DNA of 11,642 nt from DAOTYX01 sp034434635 (GTDB taxonomy: Bacteria; Chloroflexota; Anaerolineae; B4-G1; DUEL01): the NCBI GenBank assembly GCA_034434635.1, contig DAOTYX010000203.1, positions 1-11,642 on the forward strand. Reading direction: 5' to 3'. This document shows positions 1-7,600 of the stretch, piece after piece. Positions within the stretch are counted from its first letter, which is position 1; the number at the start of each line of letters is the position of its first letter. A program made the position numbers and the translations under genes. The notes under the pieces are model-generated. The model was not told the origin of the DNA. It saw nothing but the letters and a program-made list of their open reading frames with translations, and did no database searches.

Positions 1-17
1 GGGATGTCACAAAATGA

Positions 18-60
18 CCGTAGGGGCGGCATCCCAATGCCGCCCGCCGATCCCTACCGG
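18..60. repeat. Nested palindrome overlapping the stop codon of the binding-protein gene
   Basis: A perfect 9-bp inverted repeat (GGGCGGCAT at 24-32, ATGCCGCCC at 37-45) flanks a 4-base loop. An outer pair (CCGTAGGG at 18-25, CCCTACCGG at 52-60) also matches with one bulged base, but it shares bases 24-25 with the inner arm. The TAG stop of the minus-strand gene (54-56) lies in the outer arm. Read on the minus strand, the inner hairpin is followed by mixed sequence with only a short TTTT at 14-11. It is therefore at best a weak intrinsic terminator. It could be a dispersed palindromic repeat, an mRNA 3'-end stabiliser or a terminator. No second copy was seen in this window. Confidence 0.6.
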
Positions 61-1337
61 AGGGTGGCCGCAGCGGCAGCCTCAGCAGGGGCGCGTTGAC
101 CCAGCAACACCGCCTCTACCGCCGCCTGCAACGGCGGCCCCACCGCTGCCCGAACCGCTGGCTCGGGTGGGAGTGTCGCGGCCTGGAGCAGCATCTCCAG
201 CATCGCCTGTTCTTCCCCCCTGGTTGCCCACCCTTGCAGACTGCTCGACGTCGTCGGCAGGTAACCCAAGGCCCGAGTCCAGGGGTTGCTGTGCTCTGGC
301 TCCAGCAGCCACTCCAGCAGTGTCACTGCCAGCCTCTGCCGGTCGGGATCAGGGGTCACGAGACCCACAGCCCACCCACGGGCCAGGGTGGCCGCCTTGC
401 CGTCGCGGGTGGGCAGCGGAGCCGGGGCCAGGTCTGACTCCCCTGCCGACCAGTAATCCTGGGAACTCACCACCGCCACACCCGCCTCTCCCGTCTGTAG
501 TCGCTCCCAACAGCCGGATGTGTCGGTGATGTCCAACACCATCGCAGGGGAGATCACCCCCGTGGCGACGCCCTGCTCGTAGAAGGTGAGGAGCGCAACC
601 AGGGTGTCCTGTTGTAGACCGGGGTTGCCCTGCGCGTCCTCTACCCCGCCTCCTGCCGCCAGATACTGCGCCAGCAGGGAATCGTTCACCCCTCCGCTGA
701 CCCTCCCGGCAGGGAACACAAAGGGGACTCCTGCAGAGAGGATCGCCGTCCAGGTCAGCGGCGGTGTGGCGAACAATGTCGTGCGGTAGGCCAGGTGCTC
801 CAGTTCCGCGGCAATCATCACCCCTGCAGTCTGGTCCTCAGAACCGACAAGGGCGAATGGGAACAGCTCGGCCACCAGGTCGGTGGAGAGGTGGTCCCCC
901 AGAGGTTGCAGCAGGTCGGTCTGGGCGGCCAGGCGCAGATCGGTGGCGTCCAGCACGATCAGGTCGGGCAAGACGGAAGGGGCAGCCACACTGGCGGTGC
1001 GCAACAGGTCCAGAAGTCCGCCGCGCCCGTGGGCCTTCTTGACGAGCACTTCCACCTGTACGTCGGAGTGGGTACGGCTGAACTCAGCCAGGCGCTCGGC
1101 CAGCAAGGCAGCCGCTGCCCCGTCGCCGTAGGGGCTCAGTTCCTCCGGCACCCACAGCCTCAGCGTGACCACCAGCGGCTGCGTCGAGGAACGAGTGGCG
1201 GTCGGCGCAGGCAGTGGACTGGGGGAGGGCGACGGCGAGGCGGGGACCACTGTCGGCGTGGGCGACGGCGCGCATCCGGCCAACACCACCAACAGCGCGG
1301 CGAGCCACACGGCTACGATCTGGACCGGCCCTTTCAT
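54..1337 (-). CDS. Extracellular solute-binding lipoprotein (ABC-type, sugar-binding-like)
   Basis: A 427-residue secreted lipoprotein, probably the substrate-capturing component of an ABC importer held on the outer face of the membrane. Residues 1-22 are a type II signal peptide: basic start, hydrophobic core and lipobox L19-A20-G21-C22. A flexible Pro/Ser/Thr linker follows at about 23-53. The mature domain opens with a strand ending in LWVP (about 56-64), and later has the alternating strand/helix pattern of family 1/8 extracellular binding proteins, with many aromatics (for example W278, W297, W323). No permease or ATPase gene lies nearby, so the ligand is unknown and it may act as a sensor or an orphan binding protein. 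The start is placed at the ATG that begins the signal peptide. An SD-like AGAGGTG abuts it unusually closely, and an upstream in-frame ATG at 1370, inside the previous gene, is the alternative. It is last in the four-gene minus-strand operon, 19 bases after the molybdopterin gene. Confidence 0.85.
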   Translation of the reverse strand: MKGPVQIVAVWLAALLVVLAGCAPSPTPTVVPASPSPSPSPLPAPTATRSSTQPLVVTLRLWVPEELSPYGDGAAAALLAERLAEFSRTHSDVQVEVLVKKAHGRGGLLDLLRTASVAAPSVLPDLIVLDATDLRLAAQTDLLQPLGDHLSTDLVAELFPFALVGSEDQTAGVMIAAELEHLAYRTTLFATPPLTWTAILSAGVPFVFPAGRVSGGVNDSLLAQYLAAGGGVEDAQGNPGLQQDTLVALLTFYEQGVATGVISPAMVLDITDTSGCWERLQTGEAGVAVVSSQDYWSAGESDLAPAPLPTRDGKAATLARGWAVGLVTPDPDRQRLAVTLLEWLLEPEHSNPWTRALGYLPTTSSSLQGWATRGEEQAMLEMLLQAATLPPEPAVRAAVGPPLQAAVEAVLLGQRAPAEAAAAATLR

Positions 1338-1356
1338 CACCTCTCGGCCGGCTGAC

Positions 1357-1929
1357 CTAATCGCCTGCATACCGCTGTTCCAGCCAGGGATCCCCCTCGT
1401 TGTGGTAGCCGGCCTGCTCCCAGAAGCCGGGGCGGTCTTCCAGGGAGAACTCCATCCCCCGCACCCACTTGGCCGACTTCCAGAAGTAGAGGTCGGGCAC
1501 CACCAACCGCAGCGGCCAGCCGTGCTCTGGTGCCAGTGGCTGGTCATTGTAGCGCCAGGCCAGGAGGACGTTGTCGGCCAGCAGGCGAGAGAGGGGTAGA
1601 TTGGCGGTGAAGCCACGTTCGGCGTGGACGATGACGAAGTCGGCGCCCGGCAGTGGCTGCACCAGCGCCAGCACGTCGCGCACGAGCACCCCTTCCCAGA
1701 CCGTGTTCAGCATTGACCAGCCGGTCACACAATGGATATCGGCCACGACCTGCGTGGATGGCATGGCGGTCAACTCGGCGTAGGTCAGGCGGCGTTCCCG
1801 CTCCACCGCGCCGAAAAGCCGGAAATCCCAGTTGTCCAGACTGATATAGCGCGGTACCGGCCCATAGTGCAGCACCGGCATAGTCTCCACCAGCGTCTGC
1901 CCAGGTGGAACACGTCTCCGCTCGCTCAT
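1357..1929 (-). CDS. Sulfite-oxidase-fold molybdopterin oxidoreductase (YuiH-like)
   Basis: A 190-residue protein consisting only of the Mo-cofactor-binding domain of the sulfite oxidase superfamily. The family pattern is clear: VPPGQ near the N-terminus, PVLHYGPVP (about 18-26), HCVTGWS (66-72) with C67 as expected Mo thiolate ligand, EHGWPLRLVVP (about 135-145) and WKSAKWVRGMEF (about 150-161). There is no Tat or Sec signal and no membrane segment, so unlike MsrP/YedY it should be cytosolic. Its length matches small Bacillus YuiH-type proteins. There is no heme or dimerisation domain. The substrate is unknown; sulfite, sulfoxide or another oxyanion are possibilities from the family, not from the sequence. 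Two ATGs sit in tandem (1932 and 1929). The second is chosen because AAGGAGG is 5 bases from it but only 2 from the first. It follows the CcdA gene by 19 bases, which links it to thiol redox chemistry. Confidence 0.88.
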   Translation of the reverse strand: MSERRRVPPGQTLVETMPVLHYGPVPRYISLDNWDFRLFGAVERERRLTYAELTAMPSTQVVADIHCVTGWSMLNTVWEGVLVRDVLALVQPLPGADFVIVHAERGFTANLPLSRLLADNVLLAWRYNDQPLAPEHGWPLRLVVPDLYFWKSAKWVRGMEFSLEDRPGFWEQAGYHNEGDPWLEQRYAGD

Positions 1930-1934
1930 CATTA

Positions 1935-1941
1935 CCTCCTT
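1935..1941 (-). promoter_or_regulatory. Strong Shine-Dalgarno deciding the molybdopterin gene start
   Basis: The minus strand reads AAGGAGG TA ATG ATG. Spacing is 2 bases to the first ATG (1932) and 5 to the second (1929), which favours 1929 as the start. Confidence 0.7.
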
Positions 1942-1948
1942 GTCGCGG

Positions 1949-2683
1949 TTATAGCCCCAAATCCCAACCGATCCCCAGCCGGCCCAGCCACTGCGTGAGC
2001 GTCTGCAGCCAGCCGGTGAACAACAGAACTCCCAGCAGGATCATCAGCACGCCGAAGGCGACCTGGATGGCGTGCAGGTAACGGGTCAGCCGTCGCAGGA
2101 GCAACCCTGCCCGGTCTATCGCCAACCCAACCAGGAGGAAGGGAACCCCCAGCCCGACAGAGTAGGCTGCCAGGAGCAGCACCGCTTGCAGCACTGTCGC
2201 CTGGTTCGCTCCCAGTGCCATGATGCCACCCAGGATCGGCCCCACGCAGGGGGTCCAACCCCCGGCGAAGGCCACGCCGATCAGCACAGAGGAAAGGTAG
2301 CCCCACTGGGGATGGCGGCGCACCTGGAGGCGGTGTTCGGCGTAGAGGAAAGGCAGGCGGATCAGACCGGTCAGCGCCAGGCCGAAGAAGACCAGCAGCA
2401 GGCCGCCGATCCAGCGTACCCAGTCGGCGCGCAGGAGACGGCCCAGACCGCCGGCTGCCAACCCCAGCAGCATGAACACGGCAGAGAAGCCGATGACGAA
2501 GGCCAGGGCGTGCAGAAAGGTCGTAAAGCGGGTGGCCAGAGAGGGACGCTCGTCGGTGGCAGCCACCGCCTGGCCGGTCAGATAGCCGATGTAGGCCGGT
2601 ACCAGGGGGAGGACACATGGCGAGAGGAAGGAGGCCAGCCCGGCCAGCAGAGACATTACCATAGAGGGAGCCGTCGTGTTCAT
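1949..2683 (-). CDS. ccdA: CcdA/DsbD-type thiol-electron transporter (cytochrome c biogenesis family)
   Basis: A 244-residue polytopic membrane protein of the CcdA/DsbD transmembrane family. These carry reducing equivalents from cytoplasmic thioredoxin across the membrane to extracytoplasmic thioredoxin-like proteins, for cytochrome c maturation or disulfide repair. The two hallmark redox cysteines are present. C23 is in SPCVLPLVPAY, and C146 is in GGWTPCVGPILGG, at the start of the fourth helix. About six hydrophobic helices are visible (roughly 8-30, 53-75, 88-110, 128-152, 160-182, 198-222). Length and topology are normal for stand-alone CcdA, with no fused thioredoxin domain. A GAGGTG element lies 4 bases before the ATG. 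It starts 8 bases after the cyclase stop and leads into the molybdopterin gene, so co-transcription is very likely. No thioredoxin-like or cytochrome partner is in the window, so the recipient of its electrons is open. Confidence 0.92.
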   Translation of the reverse strand: MNTTAPSMVMSLLAGLASFLSPCVLPLVPAYIGYLTGQAVAATDERPSLATRFTTFLHALAFVIGFSAVFMLLGLAAGGLGRLLRADWVRWIGGLLLVFFGLALTGLIRLPFLYAEHRLQVRRHPQWGYLSSVLIGVAFAGGWTPCVGPILGGIMALGANQATVLQAVLLLAAYSVGLGVPFLLVGLAIDRAGLLLRRLTRYLHAIQVAFGVLMILLGVLLFTGWLQTLTQWLGRLGIGWDLGL

Positions 2684-2691
2684 AAGGCACC

Positions 2692-4266
2692 TCAGATGCA
2701 GGGGCGCAAACCCACGACCTCCACCACCTGCACGGGTCGGCTGCGTCCTTTGACCGGCGTTTCAGCCCGCTTGCCCGTGGCGACGTGGTCAGCCACCCGG
2801 CGATACACCTCGTCGGAGATGAGGATGGCCGTGCCCAGTTCCCGATTCAGTCCCTCGATGCGGCTGGCGACGTTCGCCGGATCGCCGATGGGGGTGTATT
2901 CCGCGCGCGCCTCGCAGCCGATGCTGCCCACCACCGCCACGCCGGTGTGGATGCCGAAGCCGGTGCGCAGTTCAAAGGCGCCCAGTGTGCGGCGGATGGC
3001 GTTGAACTTCTCCAGCAGCACGTGTGCTTCCCACGCCGCCTGCACGGCGTGCAGGGCATGGTCGCTGTCCTCCAGTGGTGCGCCGAACAGCGCCAACACC
3101 CCGTCGCCAGTGTAGCGGGTCACCGTGCCGCCGTACTTGGCCAATGCCTGAATCAGGTTTTCGTAATAACTGTTGAGGGTCTGGATGACGCTCTCCGGCG
3201 GCGTCTGCTCGCACCAGGTGGTGAAATCGCGGATGTCGGTGAAGAGGATGGTCACCTCACGCCGCTCACCGCCGAGGGTGATCTGTCCGCCCAGGATGCC
3301 GTCGCGCACGGCGTCGCTGACGTACCGCCCGAAGGCAGCCTTCAGCCCTTCCATCTGGCGCAGCCGCGCCAGCATGACGTTGAAGTGCAGCCCCAGTTCG
3401 GAAATCTCGTCCGTAGTCAGCGGGCGGATGTAGGTGTCCAGGTTGCCACGGGAGACCTCGGCGATGCCCCGCTGGATCTCGCGCAGCGGGGTGGAGATGC
3501 TGCGCACCAGCAGCAGGGCCAGTGCGAGAGCGATACTGCTGGCCACCAACGCCACCAGGCCCGTCAGGCGCAGCGCCGCCGCCGGGTCGCCCCCCAGGCG
3601 GACGGCCTGACCGTAGCCGAAGAGGCCCACTGCTGTCACCGGCGCGCTGACGATGAGCAGGATCAGCAGCAGGAGTTTGGCCCGCAATTGCAGGCGTACC
3701 TGGTGCAGGTCTGTCGGCCCGGGCCGTGCCCCTACGGCCAGCGTGAGGCGCACGATGGGCTGCATGGCCCCCTCCATGTAGAAGAGAAACAGCACCTGAC
3801 TGAGGGCGATCGTCGCCACCGTTGCCACCACGCCGCCGACCAGAGCCAACGAGAGACCGTAGCGCGGCACGAACAGCGCCGTCACCAGAAAGTAGACCAC
3901 CACCGCCGCAGCGATGACACGGCCGATGACCCGCTGCGGGAAGACTACCGCCTCATGCCAGGCGACCATAGCCTCTTCCTGGAGGAGGTCCCCTTCGACG
4001 GGGGGGCTATCCTGCAGGAGCGAAGCCAGGAAGCGGCGCATCCCCCTGGAGAGGTGGTGCCAGAACAGGTAAGCCAATACCACCAGGCTGCCCACACCGA
4101 GGCTGATGGGGAGAAGGAACTCTCGCTCTGGCACGCGGGTAACGACGGTGGTGAACTGGACCGCGATCCACATCACCGGGGGAATGATGAGCAGTTGTGC
4201 GCTGAGAAAGGCCAGGAAGATATAGAGCGGGCGACCTCGCCACTGGGCGAAGAGGATCGCCGGCAT
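2692..4266 (-). CDS. Hexahelical membrane HAMP class III adenylate/guanylate cyclase
   Basis: A 524-residue membrane cyclase making a cyclic nucleotide second messenger. In order it has about six membrane helices (about 15-37, 52-71, 115-133, 137-163, 198-217, 233-255), a HAMP linker (about 255-308, with the expected STPLREIQ start) and a class III catalytic domain (about 337-517). Metal-binding aspartates D344 (FTDIRDFT) and D388 (YTGDGVLALFG) are present, as are N465 and R469 of the IGDPANVASR motif and D462, which normally helps recognise adenine. The usual adenine-contacting lysine before the second metal motif is arginine (R384), so substrate choice is not certain. The layout matches mycobacterial Rv1318c-Rv1320c/Rv3645-type cyclases. 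The start at 4266 is preferred: GGGAG lies 5 bases upstream, and the predicted transcript would begin near 4315. An ATG at 4305 would add 13 residues but sits only about 10 bases from that start point. It is the first gene of its operon. Confidence 0.92.
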   Translation of the reverse strand: MPAILFAQWRGRPLYIFLAFLSAQLLIIPPVMWIAVQFTTVVTRVPEREFLLPISLGVGSLVVLAYLFWHHLSRGMRRFLASLLQDSPPVEGDLLQEEAMVAWHEAVVFPQRVIGRVIAAAVVVYFLVTALFVPRYGLSLALVGGVVATVATIALSQVLFLFYMEGAMQPIVRLTLAVGARPGPTDLHQVRLQLRAKLLLLILLIVSAPVTAVGLFGYGQAVRLGGDPAAALRLTGLVALVASSIALALALLLVRSISTPLREIQRGIAEVSRGNLDTYIRPLTTDEISELGLHFNVMLARLRQMEGLKAAFGRYVSDAVRDGILGGQITLGGERREVTILFTDIRDFTTWCEQTPPESVIQTLNSYYENLIQALAKYGGTVTRYTGDGVLALFGAPLEDSDHALHAVQAAWEAHVLLEKFNAIRRTLGAFELRTGFGIHTGVAVVGSIGCEARAEYTPIGDPANVASRIEGLNRELGTAILISDEVYRRVADHVATGKRAETPVKGRSRPVQVVEVVGLRPCI

Positions 4267-4271
4267 GCGCT

Positions 4272-4276
4272 CTCCC
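4272..4276 (-). promoter_or_regulatory. Shine-Dalgarno for the cyclase start at 4266
   Basis: GGGAG on the minus strand is 5 bases before the ATG at 4266. The upstream ATG at 4305 has only GAGG at a spacing of 2 bases. This supports the shorter protein. Confidence 0.55.
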
Positions 4277-4321
4277 AGGTAGTCCCGTGTCTTCGTCACC
4301 CGCATATCCTCGCGGCCTCAG

Positions 4322-4349
4322 AGTATACCGCGGGGCCAGGAGAATGCAA
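4322..4349 (-). promoter_or_regulatory. Sigma70-like promoter of the cyclase-ccdA-Mo-lipoprotein operon
   Basis: On the minus strand, TTGCAT (4349-4344) and TATACT (4327-4322) are separated by 16 bases. Transcription should start near 4315, leaving a leader of about 50 bases to the preferred cyclase ATG. The position directly upstream of the first operon gene supports it. Bases 4327-4335 form one copy of a 9-base direct repeat also present in the tRNA promoter. Confidence 0.6.
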
Positions 4350-4389
4350 GAGGGGGTGATTCTTTGAGCGATTTGCCAAGACCGCGGGG
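4327..4389 (+). repeat. Direct repeat ACCGCGGGG in the spacers of two divergent promoters
   Basis: ACCGCGGGG occurs at 4327-4335 and 4381-4389, 54 bases apart. Each copy contains the palindrome CCGCGG. Each falls between the -35 and -10 boxes of a predicted promoter, on opposite strands; the first also touches the outermost -10 base. It may be a shared operator or chance in GC-rich DNA. Confidence 0.35.
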
Positions 4390-4401
4390 TTCTGGTATAA
4401 T
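4373..4401 (+). promoter_or_regulatory. Near-consensus sigma70 promoter of the tRNA-Pro gene
   Basis: TTGCCA (4373-4378) and a perfect TATAAT (4396-4401) are 17 bases apart. TG at 4393-4394 adds an extended -10. The tRNA begins 9 bases after the -10, so the transcript should carry almost no 5' leader. Confidence 0.88.
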
Positions 4402-4409
4402 TTTACGTG

Positions 4410-4484
4410 CGGGGCGTGGCGCAGTCCGGCTAGCGCGCTACAATGGGGTTGTAGAAGTCGACGGTTCAAATCCGTCCGCCCCGA
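4410..4484 (+). tRNA. tRNA-Pro, anticodon GGG
   Basis: A complete 75-base cloverleaf. The acceptor stem is CGGGGCG (4410-4416) with CGCCCCG (4477-4483). The D stem is GCGC (4419-4422) with GCGC (4433-4436). The anticodon stem is CTACA (4438-4442) with TGTAG (4450-4454), and the loop ATGGGGT places GGG at 4445-4447. The T stem is GACGG (4460-4464) with CCGTC (4472-4476) around loop TTCAAAT. C1-G72 and discriminator A73 are the known identity marks of bacterial proline tRNAs. It reads CCC and CCU codons. The 3' CCA is not encoded (CAG follows A73), so it must be added by nucleotidyltransferase. It has its own promoter and terminator. Confidence 0.96.
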
Positions 4485-4487
4485 CAG

Positions 4488-4515
4488 AAGGCACCCTGGA
4501 ACAGGGTGCCTTTTT
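4488..4515 (+). terminator. Strong intrinsic terminator after tRNA-Pro
   Basis: A perfect 11-bp stem (AAGGCACCCTG at 4488-4498, CAGGGTGCCTT at 4502-4512) with a GAA loop runs into five T residues (4511-4515). It begins 3 bases after the tRNA and separates it from the kinase operon. Confidence 0.93.
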
Positions 4516-4545
4516 GATTGCCTGCCCTTCACTGGCCGATCACCA

Positions 4546-4574
4546 TTGCGGATGTCAGCGGATTGTGATAAGAT
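4546..4574 (+). promoter_or_regulatory. Candidate promoter of the kinase operon
   Basis: TTGCGG (4546-4551) and TAAGAT (4569-4574) are 17 bases apart. They lie after the terminator and about 30 bases before the kinase ATG. Both boxes are imperfect, so this is a weaker assignment than the two promoters before it. Confidence 0.4.
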
Positions 4575-4603
4575 AAGTCGAGAGGACAAAGAGCCATCTT
4601 CAC

Positions 4604-7600
4604 ATGGACGAAGGGCCGCGCATTCTTCTGCTGGAGGAGAATCCAGAGAGCCGCCTTCAGGCGGTCGAAGCCTTGCAGCAGGCGTTCCCCGCGTCGCAGG
4701 TGACGTCGGCCGCTACCGCTGCAGATTTTGCTGCCCTCCTGGATGGGCCGCCTTTCGACCTGGTCGTTACCGCTCAGAGCCTGAGCGGGACAAGTGGCCT
4801 GGAGGTCCTGCGGGCGGTCAAGGCCCGCTGGCCAGCCTGCGTGACGATCTTGTGCGCCGACACCGACGCCGAAGAAGTGGCCCCGGAGGTGCTGGAGGCG
4901 GGCGCGGACGAGTACGTGCCCCGGTCGCCGCGCCGTTTCGCCCGGCTGGCCACAGCCGCCCGTCTGGCGTTGGCCCGCGCCCGCCAACACCGGGCACTGC
5001 ACGAGAGTGAGCAGCGCTACCACCTGCTCTTTCGCCATTCCCCCGTTGGCATTTTCTACTATGACCGTTCCCTGCGCGTCGTTGACTGCAACGACCGTTT
5101 CGTCGCCATCCTTCGCTCCAGCCGCGATCGCCTGGTCGGCCTGGACATCCAGAGGCTGCGGGATACGAGGGTGCTGGCCGCCATCCGCCAGGCCTTGGAT
5201 GGCGAGGAGGGGTATTACGAGGGAGAGTATCGGCCGACGACCAGCACCGCGTTGATCCATGTCGCGCTGCGCACCGCGCCGATCTTCGATGCTCAGGGAC
5301 AGGTCAGCGGCGGTGTGGGGATCGTGGAGGACGTCACCGACTACTGGCGGGCCCAGTCGGCGGTACAGCGGCGCACAGAGCAGCAGGAGGCGCTGCGCCA
5401 GGTGGCCCTGGACCTTACCGCCGAGTTGGACCTCGACGCCCTGCTCCATTCCATCGTCGCGCGGGCGGTGGAACTGGTGGGCGGTCAGTCCGGCGGCTTC
5501 TACCTGTACCGGCCGGAGGAGGATGTGCTGGAGTGGGCGGTGAGCATCGTGACTTCTGGCGCTTCCCTGCCTGTAGCCCCAGGCACGCGACTGCGGCGCG
5601 GCGAAGGGCTGGGTGGCAAGGTCTGGGAGACCGGACAACCGCTCCTCGTTCAGGACTACCAGTCCTGGGCGGGCCGTGCAGAGCAGTACAACGGCCTGCC
5701 GATTGCCGCTGTCGTGGGTGTGCCGGTCCGCTGGGGAGAGGAGTTCCTGGGAGTGCTGGAGGTGTTGGCTGACCTGCCGCACACGTTCTCCTCCGAAGAC
5801 GTCGAGGTGCTGAGCCTCTTCGCCGCGCAGGCAGCGGTTGGCATCGAGAACGCCCGGCTCTTCGCCGCCACGCAACGCCGCGCGGAGGAGTTGGCCGTCC
5901 TGCACCGCGCCGTGATGGCTGTCTCCTCCCGCCTGGAGCCTGAGGCTGTGTTGACCGCGCTGGCCGAGCAGGTGGGGAAGGCGCTCCAGGTGACCAGCGC
6001 CTACATCTGCGGCTGGGATGAGCCCTCGCAGCGCCTCACGGTCCTGGCCCAGTGGGCCGGGCCTGAAGCCTTGCCCACAGAGATGCCGTCGGAAGTGGGC
6101 GTCGTGATGGACCTGCAACCCTTCCCGGCCTTTGTGCGGGCATTGCGCGAGCGCCGCCCTCTGGTCGTCCACGCCAGTGATCCCGACCTCGATCCCGGTG
6201 ATCGCTGGGAGTCGCAGGAGTATGGCTGGAAGTCCTACCTGGTCGTGCCGCTGGTCATCGGCGAGCGCGTGACCGGCGCGGTGGAACTGTGGGAGACGCG
6301 CCGCGAGCGGCAGTTTACGGAGGCTGAGGTGCGGCTGTGCCAGTCCCTGGCGACTGAGGCGGCGGTGGCCATCGAGCACTCCCGGCTCTTCCGCGCCGAG
6401 CAGGAGCAGCGGGCACTGGCCGAGGCGCTGGCCGAGGCCGCTGCTGTCATCAGCAGCACCCTGGAGCAGGACCTGGTGCTCGACCGCATCCTGGAGCAGG
6501 TGGAGCGGGTGGTCACGGGGGACTCGTCCAATGTCATGCTGCTTGAGGGCGACCTTGCCCGCCCGGCGCGTTGGCGTGGCCACGGCGCGAGGTGGCAGGC
6601 AGAGACGGGAGTGGAGTTGACATTCTCGCTGGCCGAGACGCCCATCCTGCGGCGGATGGCAGAGACCGGCGAGCCGGCCGTGATCCCCGACACGGCTGCT
6701 GATCCCAACTGGGTGAAAGTGACCGGGGAAGAATGGCTGCGCTCCTACGTCGGCGCGCCCATCCGCATCGCCGGGGAGACGGTGGGCTTCCTCACCGTCC
6801 ACAGCACCCAGGCTGGCCGCTTTGGCCCCGCCGATGCTCATCGCCTGTCCGTCTTCGCCAATCACGCAGCGGTGGCGATCCGCAACGCCCAACTGTACAA
6901 CCGCCTCCGCCTCTACACCGAGCATCTGGAGGAGCAGGTGCAGGAGCGTACGGCCCACATCCAGGCGCAGTACGCCCAACTGGAAGCCATCCTGCGCAGC
7001 ACCTCTGACGGCATCGTCGTCGTCTCCAGCCAGGGGGAGGTCCTTCAGACCAACCCTGTGGCTCACGCATGGCTCACCCAGGCCCTCTCACCGGAAGACG
7101 CCGCGCGGCTGCGGGAGACGGTGGCCGAACTGGCGCGGCGGGCCTGGGAGCGGCCGGAGGCGGTGTTGGAACTGGGCGGGCTGGATCTGGAGATGACGGC
7201 GTCGCCGGTGGTGGAAGGAGAAACGACGGGGACAATGAGCGTCATCGCCCTGCACGATGTCAGCCGCCTCAAGTCGCTCGACCGCATGAAGTCCCGTTTC
7301 GTCTCCAACGTGTCCCACGAACTGCGCACGCCGATCACCACGCTCAAACTGTATCTGACCCTGCTGCGCAAAAGTCCGCCCGAGCGGTGGCCGCAATACC
7401 TGGATGTTCTGGAGAAGGAGGTGGAGCGGCAGGCGCAGCTGGTGGAGGACATCCTGCAGATCTCCCGCGTGGACGCTGGACGGCTGGAACTGCGGCTTCA
7501 GCCGATGTCGCTCAACCATCTGGCCGACACGATGGTCGAACGCCACCGGGTGATGGCCCAGAGCCGCGGTGTGACCCTGGAGTGCCGCCTGTCGCCGGAG

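Noticed and set aside
1338..1616. N-terminal extension of the lipoprotein frame into the molybdopterin gene
   Set aside because: The extension would precede a complete signal peptide and lipobox, and it overlaps a well-supported gene in another frame.
2785..4359. 524-codon open frame antisense to the cyclase gene
   Set aside because: It is rich in Gln, His, Asp and Arg without domain pattern, and lies fully opposite a cyclase with intact catalytic motifs.
4410..4515. tRNA gene as an integration site of a mobile element
   Set aside because: No integrase, no repeat of the tRNA 3' end and no change in gene style were found on either side in the window.
4364..4576. 70-codon open frame across the tRNA and its terminator
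   Set aside because: It runs through the tRNA-Pro cloverleaf and terminator hairpin, so it is not a plausible protein gene.
4529..7066. 845-codon open frame antisense to the large kinase gene
   Set aside because: It is a by-product of GC-rich codon use opposite a gene with clear kinase motifs. It has no recognisable domain, and its composition is that of a shadow frame.
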